From NCBI RefSeq assembly GCF_019431375.1, contig NZ_CP080267.1:1674001-1738000 (forward strand): a stretch of 64,000 nucleotides of DNA, in the 5' to 3' direction. Positions within the stretch are counted from its first letter, which is position 1, and the number at the start of each line of letters is the position of its first letter. Below the pieces are notes generated by a model. The model was not told where the DNA came from and ran no database searches. It worked only from the letters and a program-made list of their open reading frames with translations. The stretch is from Alcanivorax sp. (GTDB lineage Bacteria > Pseudomonadota > Gammaproteobacteria > Pseudomonadales > Alcanivoracaceae). The position numbers and the translations under genes were made by a program. This document shows positions 43,945 to 52,221 of the stretch, one piece after another.

Positions 43945-45273
43945 TTATTCCTCTTCCAGCGTGACGGCGGACAGGGGTAACGACAGCATCACCACGGCAC
44001 CGCCCTGCACCAGATTACGGGCGCGCAGATTGCCGCCCAGGGTGCGCAGCACATTCATCACCAGGAACAGGCCCAGGCCGCTGCCCGGTCGTCCCTTGCT
44101 GGACTGATAGGGGCGACCCAGACTTTCCAGCATGGCCGGCGGAAAACCGGGGCCCCGGTCGGTCACCGAGATCACCAGGTTATCGTCATGGCGATGCACA
44201 TCCAGGCGCACCCATTGCGGCGATGCCTCCAGGGCATTATCAAGCACGTTATGGATGCTCTGCTTCAGGGCCGAGTCGGAAACGATGCTCAGGTCCTGAC
44301 CAAAATCATTCAGGTAAATGAAATCCTTCACCGGCCGGGTTTCCCGCCATTCCGCCACCAGGTCATCCAGGAATTCCCGGGCGGTGGTTTCTTCCGACGA
44401 CTCGCCCCGGGCCTCGCCGGCGGACAGCAGAATACCGCTGACGATGGATTTGCAACGCAGCACCTGGGTCTGCATCTCGCCGATTTCCTGGGCCATGTCC
44501 GGGTCGGATTTGAACGGCTCCATGTGGCGCCAGTCACCGAGAATTACCGACAGGGTGGCCAGCGGCGTGCCCAGCTCGTGGGCGGCGCCGGAGGCCAGCA
44601 GCCCCATGCGCACGATATGTTCTTCCTCCGCGGCCCGCTGACGCAATTCCGCCAGGTGCTCGTCGCGCTGGCGGCGGTTGCGGGTGATGCGATTGATGAA
44701 GATCACCAGCAGCACACCGTTGAGCACGAAACAGATGATCATCCCTTCGATATACAGGCTGAACAGCCCCCGGGAATGATCCAGCGGCAAGGGCAACGGC
44801 TTGCCGGACCAGGCCAGCCAGGCAAAGCACAGGGTGGTGGTGATCAGGATCACCCAGGTGGACCACACCTTGAGCAGCACGGCGCCGAGGATCACCTGCA
44901 GCAGGTAGAGAAACACGAAGGGGTTGGTGGCCCCGCCGCTGAGATAGAGCAGGATGGTCAGAGTGGCCACGTCGATCAGCAACGACAGGAACAACTCGGT
45001 ATTGCCGATGCTTTTCGGCAGTTTCAGGCGCAGTAGACTGACCGCGTTGAGCAGCAGCAGGCCGAACAACACCACCAGCATCTGCCCCAGCGGCAAGGTA
45101 ATACCGAACCCGAAGTGCACCAGCAGGATGGTGGCCAGCTGACCGCCCATGGCGATCCAGCGTAGCTGAATCAGCAGCTGCAGGTTCTTGCGGCCGGCCA
45201 CGTCTTCACTGGAACGGCGGATGGCCGCCAGGGGCCGGGTGCCGGCGGGGGCTGTCATTGTCAGTTTTTCCAT
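43945..45273 (-). CDS. regB: RegB/RoxS-type redox sensor histidine kinase
   Basis: 442 residues. Six membrane segments, with the quinone-sensing loop GGATNPF at 113-119. His232 lies in ASGAAHELGTPLATL; the redox-active Cys of this family corresponds to Cys274 in VLRCKSIVSG. The ATPase domain has an N-box (HNVLDNALEA), DRGPGF and GSGLGLFLV. It senses the quinone pool and phosphorylates the adjacent regulator. An ATG five codons later is an alternative start. Confidence 0.9.
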   Translation of the reverse strand: MEKLTMTAPAGTRPLAAIRRSSEDVAGRKNLQLLIQLRWIAMGGQLATILLVHFGFGITLPLGQMLVVLFGLLLLNAVSLLRLKLPKSIGNTELFLSLLIDVATLTILLYLSGGATNPFVFLYLLQVILGAVLLKVWSTWVILITTTLCFAWLAWSGKPLPLPLDHSRGLFSLYIEGMIICFVLNGVLLVIFINRITRNRRQRDEHLAELRQRAAEEEHIVRMGLLASGAAHELGTPLATLSVILGDWRHMEPFKSDPDMAQEIGEMQTQVLRCKSIVSGILLSAGEARGESSEETTAREFLDDLVAEWRETRPVKDFIYLNDFGQDLSIVSDSALKQSIHNVLDNALEASPQWVRLDVHRHDDNLVISVTDRGPGFPPAMLESLGRPYQSSKGRPGSGLGLFLVMNVLRTLGGNLRARNLVQGGAVVMLSLPLSAVTLEEE

Positions 45274-45354
45274 GGAGAGTCAGTTTACCGACTTCGGCGT
45301 GAAGGTGTGAGGAGGTTATGGACCGGGCATGATGGCCGCCAGGGCGAGAGCGGG

Positions 45355-45379
45355 TTCGCCATGCAAGCATAGCTCCTAC
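45355..45379. repeat. Solo REP arm
   Basis: A single arm ending GCTCCTAC, close to the right arm of the pair at 62122-62185. It lies between the SURF1 and sensor kinase genes. Confidence 0.75.
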
Positions 45380-45390
45380 AAAAAACGGCT

Positions 45391-46101
45391 TCAGCGCTTG
45401 CGCTGTTCGCGTACCACCAGCCAGGCTGCCAGGATCATACCCAACGCCAGGGCAAACCAGGTGATGGCGTAAACCAGATGGTTATTGGGGAAGCGGATGA
45501 CCGTCAGCCCACCCACCGGCCCTGGTTGTTCGCTGGCATCCGCATCAATGAAGAACGGCGCCACCGGTGCCAGCCCGTGCTGCTCGGCCATGGCCAGCAC
45601 ATCGCGGGAATACCAGCGGTTCTCGGTGGGCACATTATCACGCAGCACACCGCCGCCCGGTTCGTTAAGGCGCAGCAAGCCGGTGACGGAGACCTCACCG
45701 TCCGGGGTAAAGTCTCCCCGACCGGCCTGCTCACGCAGGCGCTGGGGAACGAAGCCCCGGTTGATATAGACCCAGTTGCCATTCGCCCGCTGCAAGGGCA
45801 CCATCACCCAGTAGCCCTGCCCTTCTTCCGTGGCCGCGGCCACCAGCGAGATCCCCTCGGGTAGATACTGCCCCGGTAGCTTAACGCGCAGATATTCGTG
45901 GGTGGCTTTATTCACGGTTGCCCAGTCGCCCTGTGCAGGCGCGGTCACCGGGTCAGCATGGACGCGGGCATCCACCCGGGCAATCAGGTCCTCTTTCCAG
46001 GCCAGCCGCTGTACCTGCCAGACACCCAGGGCAATAAAGCCGGCAAAGGCCGCCACACAGAGCAGCAGAAACAGGAAAGAAAGAAGACGCCGACGAGCCA
46101 T
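45391..46101 (-). CDS. SURF1 family oxidase assembly protein
   Basis: 236 residues with two membrane segments, at the start (LSFLFLLLCVAAFAGFIALGVWQ) and near the end (VYAITWFALALGMILAAWLV), around a periplasmic domain with VAAATEEGQGYWVMVPL and VYINRGFVP. SURF1 proteins help insert haem into haem-copper oxidases. It lies downstream of cyoD, where a cyoE gene is often found. Confidence 0.9.
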   Translation of the reverse strand: MARRRLLSFLFLLLCVAAFAGFIALGVWQVQRLAWKEDLIARVDARVHADPVTAPAQGDWATVNKATHEYLRVKLPGQYLPEGISLVAAATEEGQGYWVMVPLQRANGNWVYINRGFVPQRLREQAGRGDFTPDGEVSVTGLLRLNEPGGGVLRDNVPTENRWYSRDVLAMAEQHGLAPVAPFFIDADASEQPGPVGGLTVIRFPNNHLVYAITWFALALGMILAAWLVVREQRKR

Positions 46102-46135
46102 GGGAATGCCTCTTCAAACGAGGGAGAAAAAATCT

Positions 46136-46206
46136 GTAGGAGGCTGCCTGCAGCCGAATTTTTGCCTCTCTTCGAGGATCAGATTCGCTTGCAGGCAAGC
46201 TCCTAC
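46136..46206. repeat. REP pair between cyoD and SURF1
   Basis: Arms GTAGGAGGCTGCCTGCAG and its imperfect inverse ending AAGCTCCTAC, 23 bases each, with a 25-base spacer. Confidence 0.75.
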
Positions 46207-46234
46207 AGTGGCCGGGTTTCGTGGACTGCCCGTG

Positions 46235-46591
46235 CTACCCCATCATGCCCGGCATCATGTTGTTGTTCAGGCTGATCATCACCCACAGGGAACCAGCCAG
46301 GGTGATGAACACCAGCACCAGGGTGAAGATCAGCGCCAGCATGTTCCAGCCTCCTTCCGAATGGAAGTTCATGTGCAGGAAGTACACCATGTGCACGAAG
46401 ATCTGCACCACCATGAAGGCCAGGATTACCAGCGCCGTGGTGGTGGAGCTTTCAAACACATTGCCCATTACCACCCAGAACGGGATCACGGTGAGAATCA
46501 CCGCCAGCACAAAGCCGGTCACGTATTCCTTCAGGGTAACGTGGGGGCCTTCCGCCTCGTGATGATCGTGGTCGTGTGTATGCTCACTCAT
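46235..46591 (-). CDS. cyoD: Cytochrome bo3 quinol oxidase subunit IV
   Basis: 118 residues. A His-rich N-terminus (HTHDHDHH) then three membrane segments: YVTGFVLAVILTVIPFWVV, TALVILAFMVVQIFVHMVYF and LALIFTLVLVFITLAGSLW. The ATG at 46591 overlaps cyoC by 4 bases; a 50-codon upstream extension is a cyoC shadow. Confidence 0.92.
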   Translation of the reverse strand: MSEHTHDHDHHEAEGPHVTLKEYVTGFVLAVILTVIPFWVVMGNVFESSTTTALVILAFMVVQIFVHMVYFLHMNFHSEGGWNMLALIFTLVLVFITLAGSLWVMISLNNNMMPGMMG

Positions 46592-47223
46592 GGCAGCACT
46601 CCCATCAGATAGACATAGGTAAAGACACCCACCCAGACCACGTCCAGGAAGTGCCAGAACATGGACAGGCAGAACACCCGGCGCTTGTTGGCGGGGATCA
46701 GGCCATGCTTCTTGAGCTGGAACAGCAAGGTCACCAGCCACACGATACCGAACAGCACGTGCAGGCCGTGGGTGCCGACCAGCGCAAAGAAGGCGGTCAG
46801 GAAGCCACTGCTCTGCGGCGTCGCGCCGATATGGATCAGGTGATAGAACTCATACAGTTCCACCGCCAGGAAGCCGGCGCCCAGCAGGCCGGTGACGGCC
46901 AGCCAGATCAGCGTGCCCTTCAGGCGATTGGCCTGCATCTCCAGCATCGCAAAGCCATAGGTGATGGAGGACAACAGCAGCATGGAGGTGTTGATGGCCA
47001 CCAGCGACAGATCGAACACTTCCATGCCGGTGGGACCACCGGCATAGCTGCGCGCCAGCACGCCGTAGGTGGCGAACAGACAGGCAAAGATCAGGCAGTC
47101 GCTCATCAGGTAGAGCCAGAAACCCAGCAGGGTGCCGTTCTGGGGGTGGTGATCCCCCTTCACCAGGAACTCCAGCGGGCCGTCCTGCGTTTTCACGTCA
47201 GCGGTCATGGTTGCTTCAGACAT
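46588..47223 (-). CDS. cyoC: Cytochrome bo3 quinol oxidase subunit III
   Basis: 211 residues with five membrane segments; FWLYLMSDCLIFACLFATYGVL and GTHGLHVLFGIVWLV are family hallmarks (the first is quoted over its start). It overlaps the cyoB 3' end by 8 bases. A second ATG five codons later is possible. Confidence 0.94.
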   Translation of the reverse strand: MSEATMTADVKTQDGPLEFLVKGDHHPQNGTLLGFWLYLMSDCLIFACLFATYGVLARSYAGGPTGMEVFDLSLVAINTSMLLLSSITYGFAMLEMQANRLKGTLIWLAVTGLLGAGFLAVELYEFYHLIHIGATPQSSGFLTAFFALVGTHGLHVLFGIVWLVTLLFQLKKHGLIPANKRRVFCLSMFWHFLDVVWVGVFTYVYLMGVLP

Positions 47224-49216
47224 TGGCAAGCACCTTGGTTCGTTCGGCCTCAATCCGTTCTACTTCCTCGGCGGGAATGTAGTAGTCACGGTCGTAATTG
47301 AAGGTGTGGTAGATGGCCGTGGCCACCAGCACCACAAAGGACACGGCAGCGGCCAGCCACATGTGCCAGATCAGGGCGAAACCACAGGCCACACTGATCG
47401 CCGACAGCACGATGCCTGCCCAGGTGCCCTTGGGCATGTGGATCGGGATAAAGCCGGATTCCGGGCGCTTGAAGCCGTGCTGTTTCATCTGCCACCAGGC
47501 GTCCAGGTCGTGCACACGCGGGGTGAAGGCAAAGTTGTACGGCGGCGGCGGCGAAGAGGTGGACCACTCCAGGGTACGGCCATCCCAAGGATCGCCGGTC
47601 TTGTCCACCAGCGCCTCGCGACGACGGAAGCTGACAATCAGCTGGATCGCGAAAGCAGCAATGCCCACGGCGATCAGCACGGCCCCGAAGGCAGCGATCT
47701 GGAACCAGATCTGCAGGGACTGATCCTCGAAGTGGCTGACACGACGGGTCACGCCCATCAGGCCGAGCACGTACAGCGGCATGAAGGCGAAGTAGAAACC
47801 GATCAGCCAGAACCAGAACGACAGCTTGCCCCAGAACTCATCCAGCTTGTAGCCGGTGGCTTTCGGGAACCAGTAGGTGATACCGGCGAACAGACCGAAC
47901 AGCACGCCACCGATGATCACGTTATGGAAGTGGGCGATCAGGAACAGGCTGTTATGCAAAACGAAGTCCGCCGGCGGCACCGCCAGCAACACCCCGGTCA
48001 TGCCGCCGATCACGAAGGTGACCATGAAGCCCACGGTCCACAGCATGGGCACATCGAACTTGATGCGGCCACGGAACATGGTGAACAGCCAGTTGAACAC
48101 CTTGGCCCCGGTGGGGATCGAGATGATCATGGTGGTGATCCCGAAGAACGAGTTCACGCTGGCCCCGGAACCCATGGTGAAGAAGTGGTGCAGCCATACC
48201 AGGTAGGACAGCACGGTGATCACCACGGTGGCATAGACCATGGAGGTGTAACCGAACAGCGGCTTGCGGCTGTAGGTGGCCACGATCTCGGAGAAGATAC
48301 CGAACACCGGCAGGATCAGGATGTACACCTCCGGGTGACCCCAGATCCAGATCAGGTTCACGTACATCATGGCGTTGCCGCCCATGTCGTTGGTGAAGAA
48401 GGCGGTGCCCAGATAACGATCCAGGGTCAGCATGGCCAGCACGGCGGTCAGTACCGGGAAGGCGGCCACGATCAGCACGTTGGTACACAGGGAGGTCCAG
48501 GTGAACACCGGCATCTTCATCAGGCTCATGCCCGGGGCGCGCATCTTGACGATGGTCACCAGCAGGTTGATCCCCGATAGCAGCGTCCCCACCCCGGCGA
48601 TCTGCAACGACCAGATGTAGTAGTCCACCCCGACACCGGGACTCTGCAATATCCCCGACAAAGGCGGATAGGCCAGCCAGCCGGTCTTGGCGAACTCGCC
48701 CACGAACAGGGACATCATCATCAGCACCGCGCCACCGGTGGTCATCCAGAAGCTGAAGTTGTTCAGGAACGGGAAGGCCACATCGCGGGTGCCGATCTGC
48801 AGCGGGATCAGGTAGTTCATGATCCCGGTCACCAGCGGCATGGCCACGAAGAAGATCATGATCACGCCGTGGGCGGTGAAGATCTGGTCGTAGTGATCCG
48901 GCGGCAGGTAGCCCATGTTGTCGCCGAAGGCGAAGGCCTGCTGCAGGCGCATCATGATGGCATCGGCAAAGCCGCGCAGCAGCATCACCAGGCCAAGGAT
49001 GATGTACATGATGCCGATCTTCTTGTGGTCGATGGAGGTAAACCACTCGTTCCACAGGTAGCCCCACAGCTTGTAGCGGGTAATCGCCACCAGCATGGCC
49101 ACCCCACCCACTGCCACCACGGCAAAGGTAGCGAGAATGATCGGATCATGGAACGGAATCGCGTCCCAGGTCAGACGTCCGAATATGAGTTTGGTCAGGT
49201 CCAGGTTTTCAAACAT
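47216..49216 (-). CDS. cyoB: Cytochrome bo3 quinol oxidase subunit I
   Basis: 666 residues, about 15 membrane segments. It holds haem b, haem o3 and CuB, reducing O2 while pumping protons. FFTAHGVIMIFF-type IFTAHGVIMIFFVAMP gives a haem ligand region, WGHPEVYILILPVFGIFSE the CuB His and cross-linked Tyr, and WLHHFFTMG the CuB His pair. The ATG at 49216 has AGGTG upstream. Confidence 0.96.
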   Translation of the reverse strand: MFENLDLTKLIFGRLTWDAIPFHDPIILATFAVVAVGGVAMLVAITRYKLWGYLWNEWFTSIDHKKIGIMYIILGLVMLLRGFADAIMMRLQQAFAFGDNMGYLPPDHYDQIFTAHGVIMIFFVAMPLVTGIMNYLIPLQIGTRDVAFPFLNNFSFWMTTGGAVLMMMSLFVGEFAKTGWLAYPPLSGILQSPGVGVDYYIWSLQIAGVGTLLSGINLLVTIVKMRAPGMSLMKMPVFTWTSLCTNVLIVAAFPVLTAVLAMLTLDRYLGTAFFTNDMGGNAMMYVNLIWIWGHPEVYILILPVFGIFSEIVATYSRKPLFGYTSMVYATVVITVLSYLVWLHHFFTMGSGASVNSFFGITTMIISIPTGAKVFNWLFTMFRGRIKFDVPMLWTVGFMVTFVIGGMTGVLLAVPPADFVLHNSLFLIAHFHNVIIGGVLFGLFAGITYWFPKATGYKLDEFWGKLSFWFWLIGFYFAFMPLYVLGLMGVTRRVSHFEDQSLQIWFQIAAFGAVLIAVGIAAFAIQLIVSFRRREALVDKTGDPWDGRTLEWSTSSPPPPYNFAFTPRVHDLDAWWQMKQHGFKRPESGFIPIHMPKGTWAGIVLSAISVACGFALIWHMWLAAAVSFVVLVATAIYHTFNYDRDYYIPAEEVERIEAERTKVLANV

Positions 49217-49254
49217 GGGCGACACCTGCTACAGCTGAATTCAGGGGAACACAC

Positions 49255-50241
49255 TTATTCATGGTGGCCTCCATGCGCGTCATGGCCGGCGTGGGCATCG
49301 TGCCCTTCAGCGGAATCCGCATCCTGCTTGCCATGGCCGCTGTGGTACATCATGTCTTCCATGCACACGGTGCCCGGGTCCACGCAGCGGTTGAGGATGG
49401 CGTGGTACAGGGTCGGATCGACGCTGGCGTAGCGTTTCACCGGGTCCTTGATGCTGGGCACTTCCAGCTCCTTGTAGACCTCACGGCTAAGGGTGTTGCC
49501 GCTGGCCTTGTTCTTGTCCACCCAGGCCTGAAAGTCCGCCTCGCTGAGGCCGTGGAACTGGAATTTCATGTGCGAGTAGCCGGCACCGCTGTAGTTGGCG
49601 GACAAGCCCTGGTAGACGCCCGGCTCGTTGATCACGCCGTGCAGCTTGGTCTCCATGCCGGCCATGGCGTAGATCTGCCCGGCCATGGCGGGGATGAAGA
49701 AGGAGTTCATCATGGTGGACGCGGTGATCTTGAAGCGGATCGGGTGATCCACCGGCGCCGCCAGCTCATTCACCGTGGCGATGCCCTGCTCCGGGTAGAT
49801 GAACAGCCATTTCCAGTCCAGCGCCACCACTTCCACAGTGAGCGGCTCCAGGTCCGCCGGCACCGGGGTGCTGGCATCAATACGATCCAGCGGCCGGTAA
49901 GGGTCCAGCTTGTGGGTATACACCCAGGTCATCGCCCCCAGGGCGATGATGATCAGCAGCGGCACCGCCCAGATCACCAGTTCCAGCACGGTGGAATGAG
50001 TCCAGTCCGGCTTGTAGGTGGCGTCGGTGTTGGATTCGCGGTAACGCCAGGCGAACCACAGCGTCAGCACGATGACAGGAACGATGACCAGCAGCATCAG
50101 GATGGTGGACCAGACAATCAGGTCCCGCTGTTGCACTGCCACATCACCAGAGGGGGACATCACGACTGCATCGCAACCCGACAGCAGGGCAGCGACAAGC
50201 AACGTCAGCGACACTCCACGCAAGTATTTGAATATTTGCAT
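49255..50241 (-). CDS. cyoA: Cytochrome bo3 quinol oxidase subunit II
   Basis: 328 residues. A lipoprotein signal ends LLSGC; two membrane helices and a periplasmic cupredoxin domain follow. The domain has LDWKWLFIYPEQGIATVNEL but no CxxxC for CuA, which marks a quinol rather than cytochrome c oxidase. The C-terminus is His-rich (GHDAHAGHDAHGGHHE). First gene of cyoABCD; its promoter lies in 50242-50537 beside repeat S2. Confidence 0.95.
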   Translation of the reverse strand: MQIFKYLRGVSLTLLVAALLSGCDAVVMSPSGDVAVQQRDLIVWSTILMLLVIVPVIVLTLWFAWRYRESNTDATYKPDWTHSTVLELVIWAVPLLIIIALGAMTWVYTHKLDPYRPLDRIDASTPVPADLEPLTVEVVALDWKWLFIYPEQGIATVNELAAPVDHPIRFKITASTMMNSFFIPAMAGQIYAMAGMETKLHGVINEPGVYQGLSANYSGAGYSHMKFQFHGLSEADFQAWVDKNKASGNTLSREVYKELEVPSIKDPVKRYASVDPTLYHAILNRCVDPGTVCMEDMMYHSGHGKQDADSAEGHDAHAGHDAHGGHHE

Positions 50242-50346
50242 TGGCGGCTATTCTGGTTGGCTTATGGGATAGGGGAACTCTAGCCAAGGCAATGGGGAGC
50301 GGGTATTGGACATTTTGTCCCATGGCCTTAAAGTGCTAGGGGATGA

Positions 50347-50497
50347 GTGGCAAGTTACAAGTTTCAAGGCGCAAGGCGCGATGACGGCCTTCAGGCCCTG
50401 CTCGGCCGCGCCCGCGCATTACCGTTGGGCGCGGGCACGGAATCGCCACACCGACCAAACCTGACCGCGTTGCAACTTGAAACTTGCAACTTGCCAC
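50347..50497. repeat. Composite heptamer-arm element S2 in a divergent promoter region
   Basis: Left arm 50347-50376 (AGTTACA, AGTTTCA type) and right arm 50469-50497 (TTGCAAC, TTGAAAC type) are near-perfect inverses. The core pairs CCGCGCCC (50406-50413) with GGGCGCGG (50427-50434). It lies between the divergent starts of cyoA and the MFS gene, so a pure terminator role does not fit. Confidence 0.8.
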
Positions 50498-50537
50498 TCC
50501 CCAGCCAGCCCAATAACACGAAATTCGAGCGCACAAC

Positions 50538-51836
50538 ATGTCCCAACCCCAGCAGTCCCACGGTTCCAGTCATGCCCCGGTGGCGCCCAATGAAATCGCC
50601 GTCGGTGTGGTCATCGGCCGGACTTCCGAATACTTCGACTTCTTTGTCTACGGCATCGCCTCGGTACTGATCTTCCCGCAGGTATTCTTCCCCTTCGCCG
50701 ATCCGCTACAGGGCATGCTCTATTCCTTCTCCCTGTTTGCCCTGGCGTTTGTGGCCAGGCCCTTCGGTACCGCCCTGTTCATGACCATCCAGCGTCATTG
50801 GGGTCGCGGCATCAAACTCACCGCCGCCCTGTTCCTGCTGGGCACCGCCACCGCCGGCATCGCCTTCCTGCCCGGGTACGAGAAGCTGGGTGGCTACGCC
50901 ATTACCCTGCTGGCCCTGTTCCGCATCATGCAGGGGGTGGCTTTCGGCGGCTCCTGGGATGGTCTGCCGTCGCTGCTGGCCCTGAACGCGCCAAAGGAAA
51001 AGCGTAGCTGGTACGCCATGATCGGGCAGCTGGGCGCCCCGCTGGGCTTCGTCATTGCCAGCGCCCTGTTCCTGTTTCTCTATAACAGCCTGAGCGCCCC
51101 GGATTTCCTGGGCTGGGGCTGGCGTTACCCGTTCTTCGTGGCCTTCGCCATCAACGTGGTCGCCCTGTTCGCCCGCCTGCGTCTAGTGCTCACCGAGGAA
51201 TACACCGAAGCCCTGGAAGAAAGCGAGCTGGAGCCCATCGGCACCACCGAGATGGTGCGCAAGCAGGGCTACAACATCTTTATCGGCTCCTTCGCCGCCC
51301 TGGCCAGCTATGCCCTTTTCCACTTGGTGACCATCTTCCCGCTGTCCTGGATCGCCCTGCAGGGCAGCCAGACCACCGGCCAGGTGCTGACCGTGCAGAT
51401 CGTCGGCGGCATCGTCGGCATTATTGCCACCATCGGCTCCGGCTGGATCGCCGCGCGCATCGGCAAGCGCACCACCGTGGGCGCCCTGGCGGCGGTGATC
51501 GGCGTCTTCAGCCTGCTCACCCCGCTATTGATGGGGGGCAGCCCGGCCATGCAGGACACCTTCATCCTGCTCGGCTTTGCCCTGCTGGGGATTTCCTACG
51601 GCCAGGCCTCCGGCACCGTCACCGCCAACTTCGAGCGCCGCTTCCGCTACACCGGTGCCGCCCTGACTTCCGACTTCGCCTGGCTGTTCGGCGCCGCCTT
51701 CGCCCCGCTGGTGGCCCTGGGCCTGTCCGCCAAATTCGGCCTGCTGTCGGTGACCGTGTACCTGCTCTCCGGCGTCATCTGCACCCTGCTGGCCCTGGCG
51801 GTGAACCAGACCTTGTCGGATCAAAGCGAAGACTAA
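50538..51836 (+). CDS. MFS transporter, metabolite:H+ symporter type
   Basis: 432 residues and 12 membrane segments. GRTSEYFDFFVYGIASVLIF near the start and ARPFGTALFMTIQRHWGRG in loop 2-3 are typical of the MHS branch; ALFRIMQGVAFGGSWDGLPSL is TM4-5. The substrate is probably an organic acid or osmolyte but cannot be read from sequence. Its TAA overlaps the first heptamer of repeat S3. Divergent from cyoA. Confidence 0.87.
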   Translation: MSQPQQSHGSSHAPVAPNEIAVGVVIGRTSEYFDFFVYGIASVLIFPQVFFPFADPLQGMLYSFSLFALAFVARPFGTALFMTIQRHWGRGIKLTAALFLLGTATAGIAFLPGYEKLGGYAITLLALFRIMQGVAFGGSWDGLPSLLALNAPKEKRSWYAMIGQLGAPLGFVIASALFLFLYNSLSAPDFLGWGWRYPFFVAFAINVVALFARLRLVLTEEYTEALEESELEPIGTTEMVRKQGYNIFIGSFAALASYALFHLVTIFPLSWIALQGSQTTGQVLTVQIVGGIVGIIATIGSGWIAARIGKRTTVGALAAVIGVFSLLTPLLMGGSPAMQDTFILLGFALLGISYGQASGTVTANFERRFRYTGAALTSDFAWLFGAAFAPLVALGLSAKFGLLSVTVYLLSGVICTLLALAVNQTLSDQSED

Positions 51837-52221
51837 GCTGCAAGCTACAAGCCTCAAGCCGCAACGCGGTTTGAGGCTCAAGCTGGCTGAACCTCAGAGG
51901 CCGCGCCCGGAAATCCAGGTGCGGCCTCTCTCTTTATAACCACCCCATCCGTAGGAGCGTCGCTGGCGGCGCGATCAAAACAGTGGCGAGTTACGAGAAG
52001 CGAGGCTCGAAAGGCAAAACCTTGAACAACCCAGAGGCCAGGTCTTCGAAACTCGTCACTCGCTTCCTGGGTTGGTTATCGCGCCGCCAGCGACGCTCCT
52101 ACGGAAAGGCCCGAAACAAAAGAGGCCGCGTCCAACATCTGGACGCGGCCTCTTGGCTATCCGACCCGACAAACCCCGGATCGCGTTTTTCCTCGCAGCT
52201 AGTAGCTAGCCGCTATCAGCT
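51836..52221. repeat. Nested element S3: heptamer arms, two cores and an internal REP pair
   Basis: Left AGCNNCA heptamers 51836-51863, core hairpin 51896-51929, REP pair R3 51951-52102, second core hairpin 52121-52153 (AGAGGCCGCGTCCA / TGGACGCGGCCTCT), right NNNAGCT heptamers 52194-52221. This fills the 379-base gap between convergent genes; both flanking stop codons lie in the arms. Confidence 0.8.
51951..52102. repeat. REP pair R3 with GCGAGTT-type heptamer interior
   Basis: 25-bp perfect terminal inverted repeats, the same as R1 and R2, but the interior is made of 7-mers such as GCGAGTT, ACGAGAA and inverse ACTCGTC, ACTCGCT rather than CTCTGTG units. Confidence 0.85.

Noticed and set aside
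47207..48580. 457-codon plus-strand open frame
   Set aside because: Antisense to cyoB; His- and Gly-rich shadow without a ribosome site.
49261..50283. 340-codon plus-strand open frame
   Set aside because: Antisense to cyoA.
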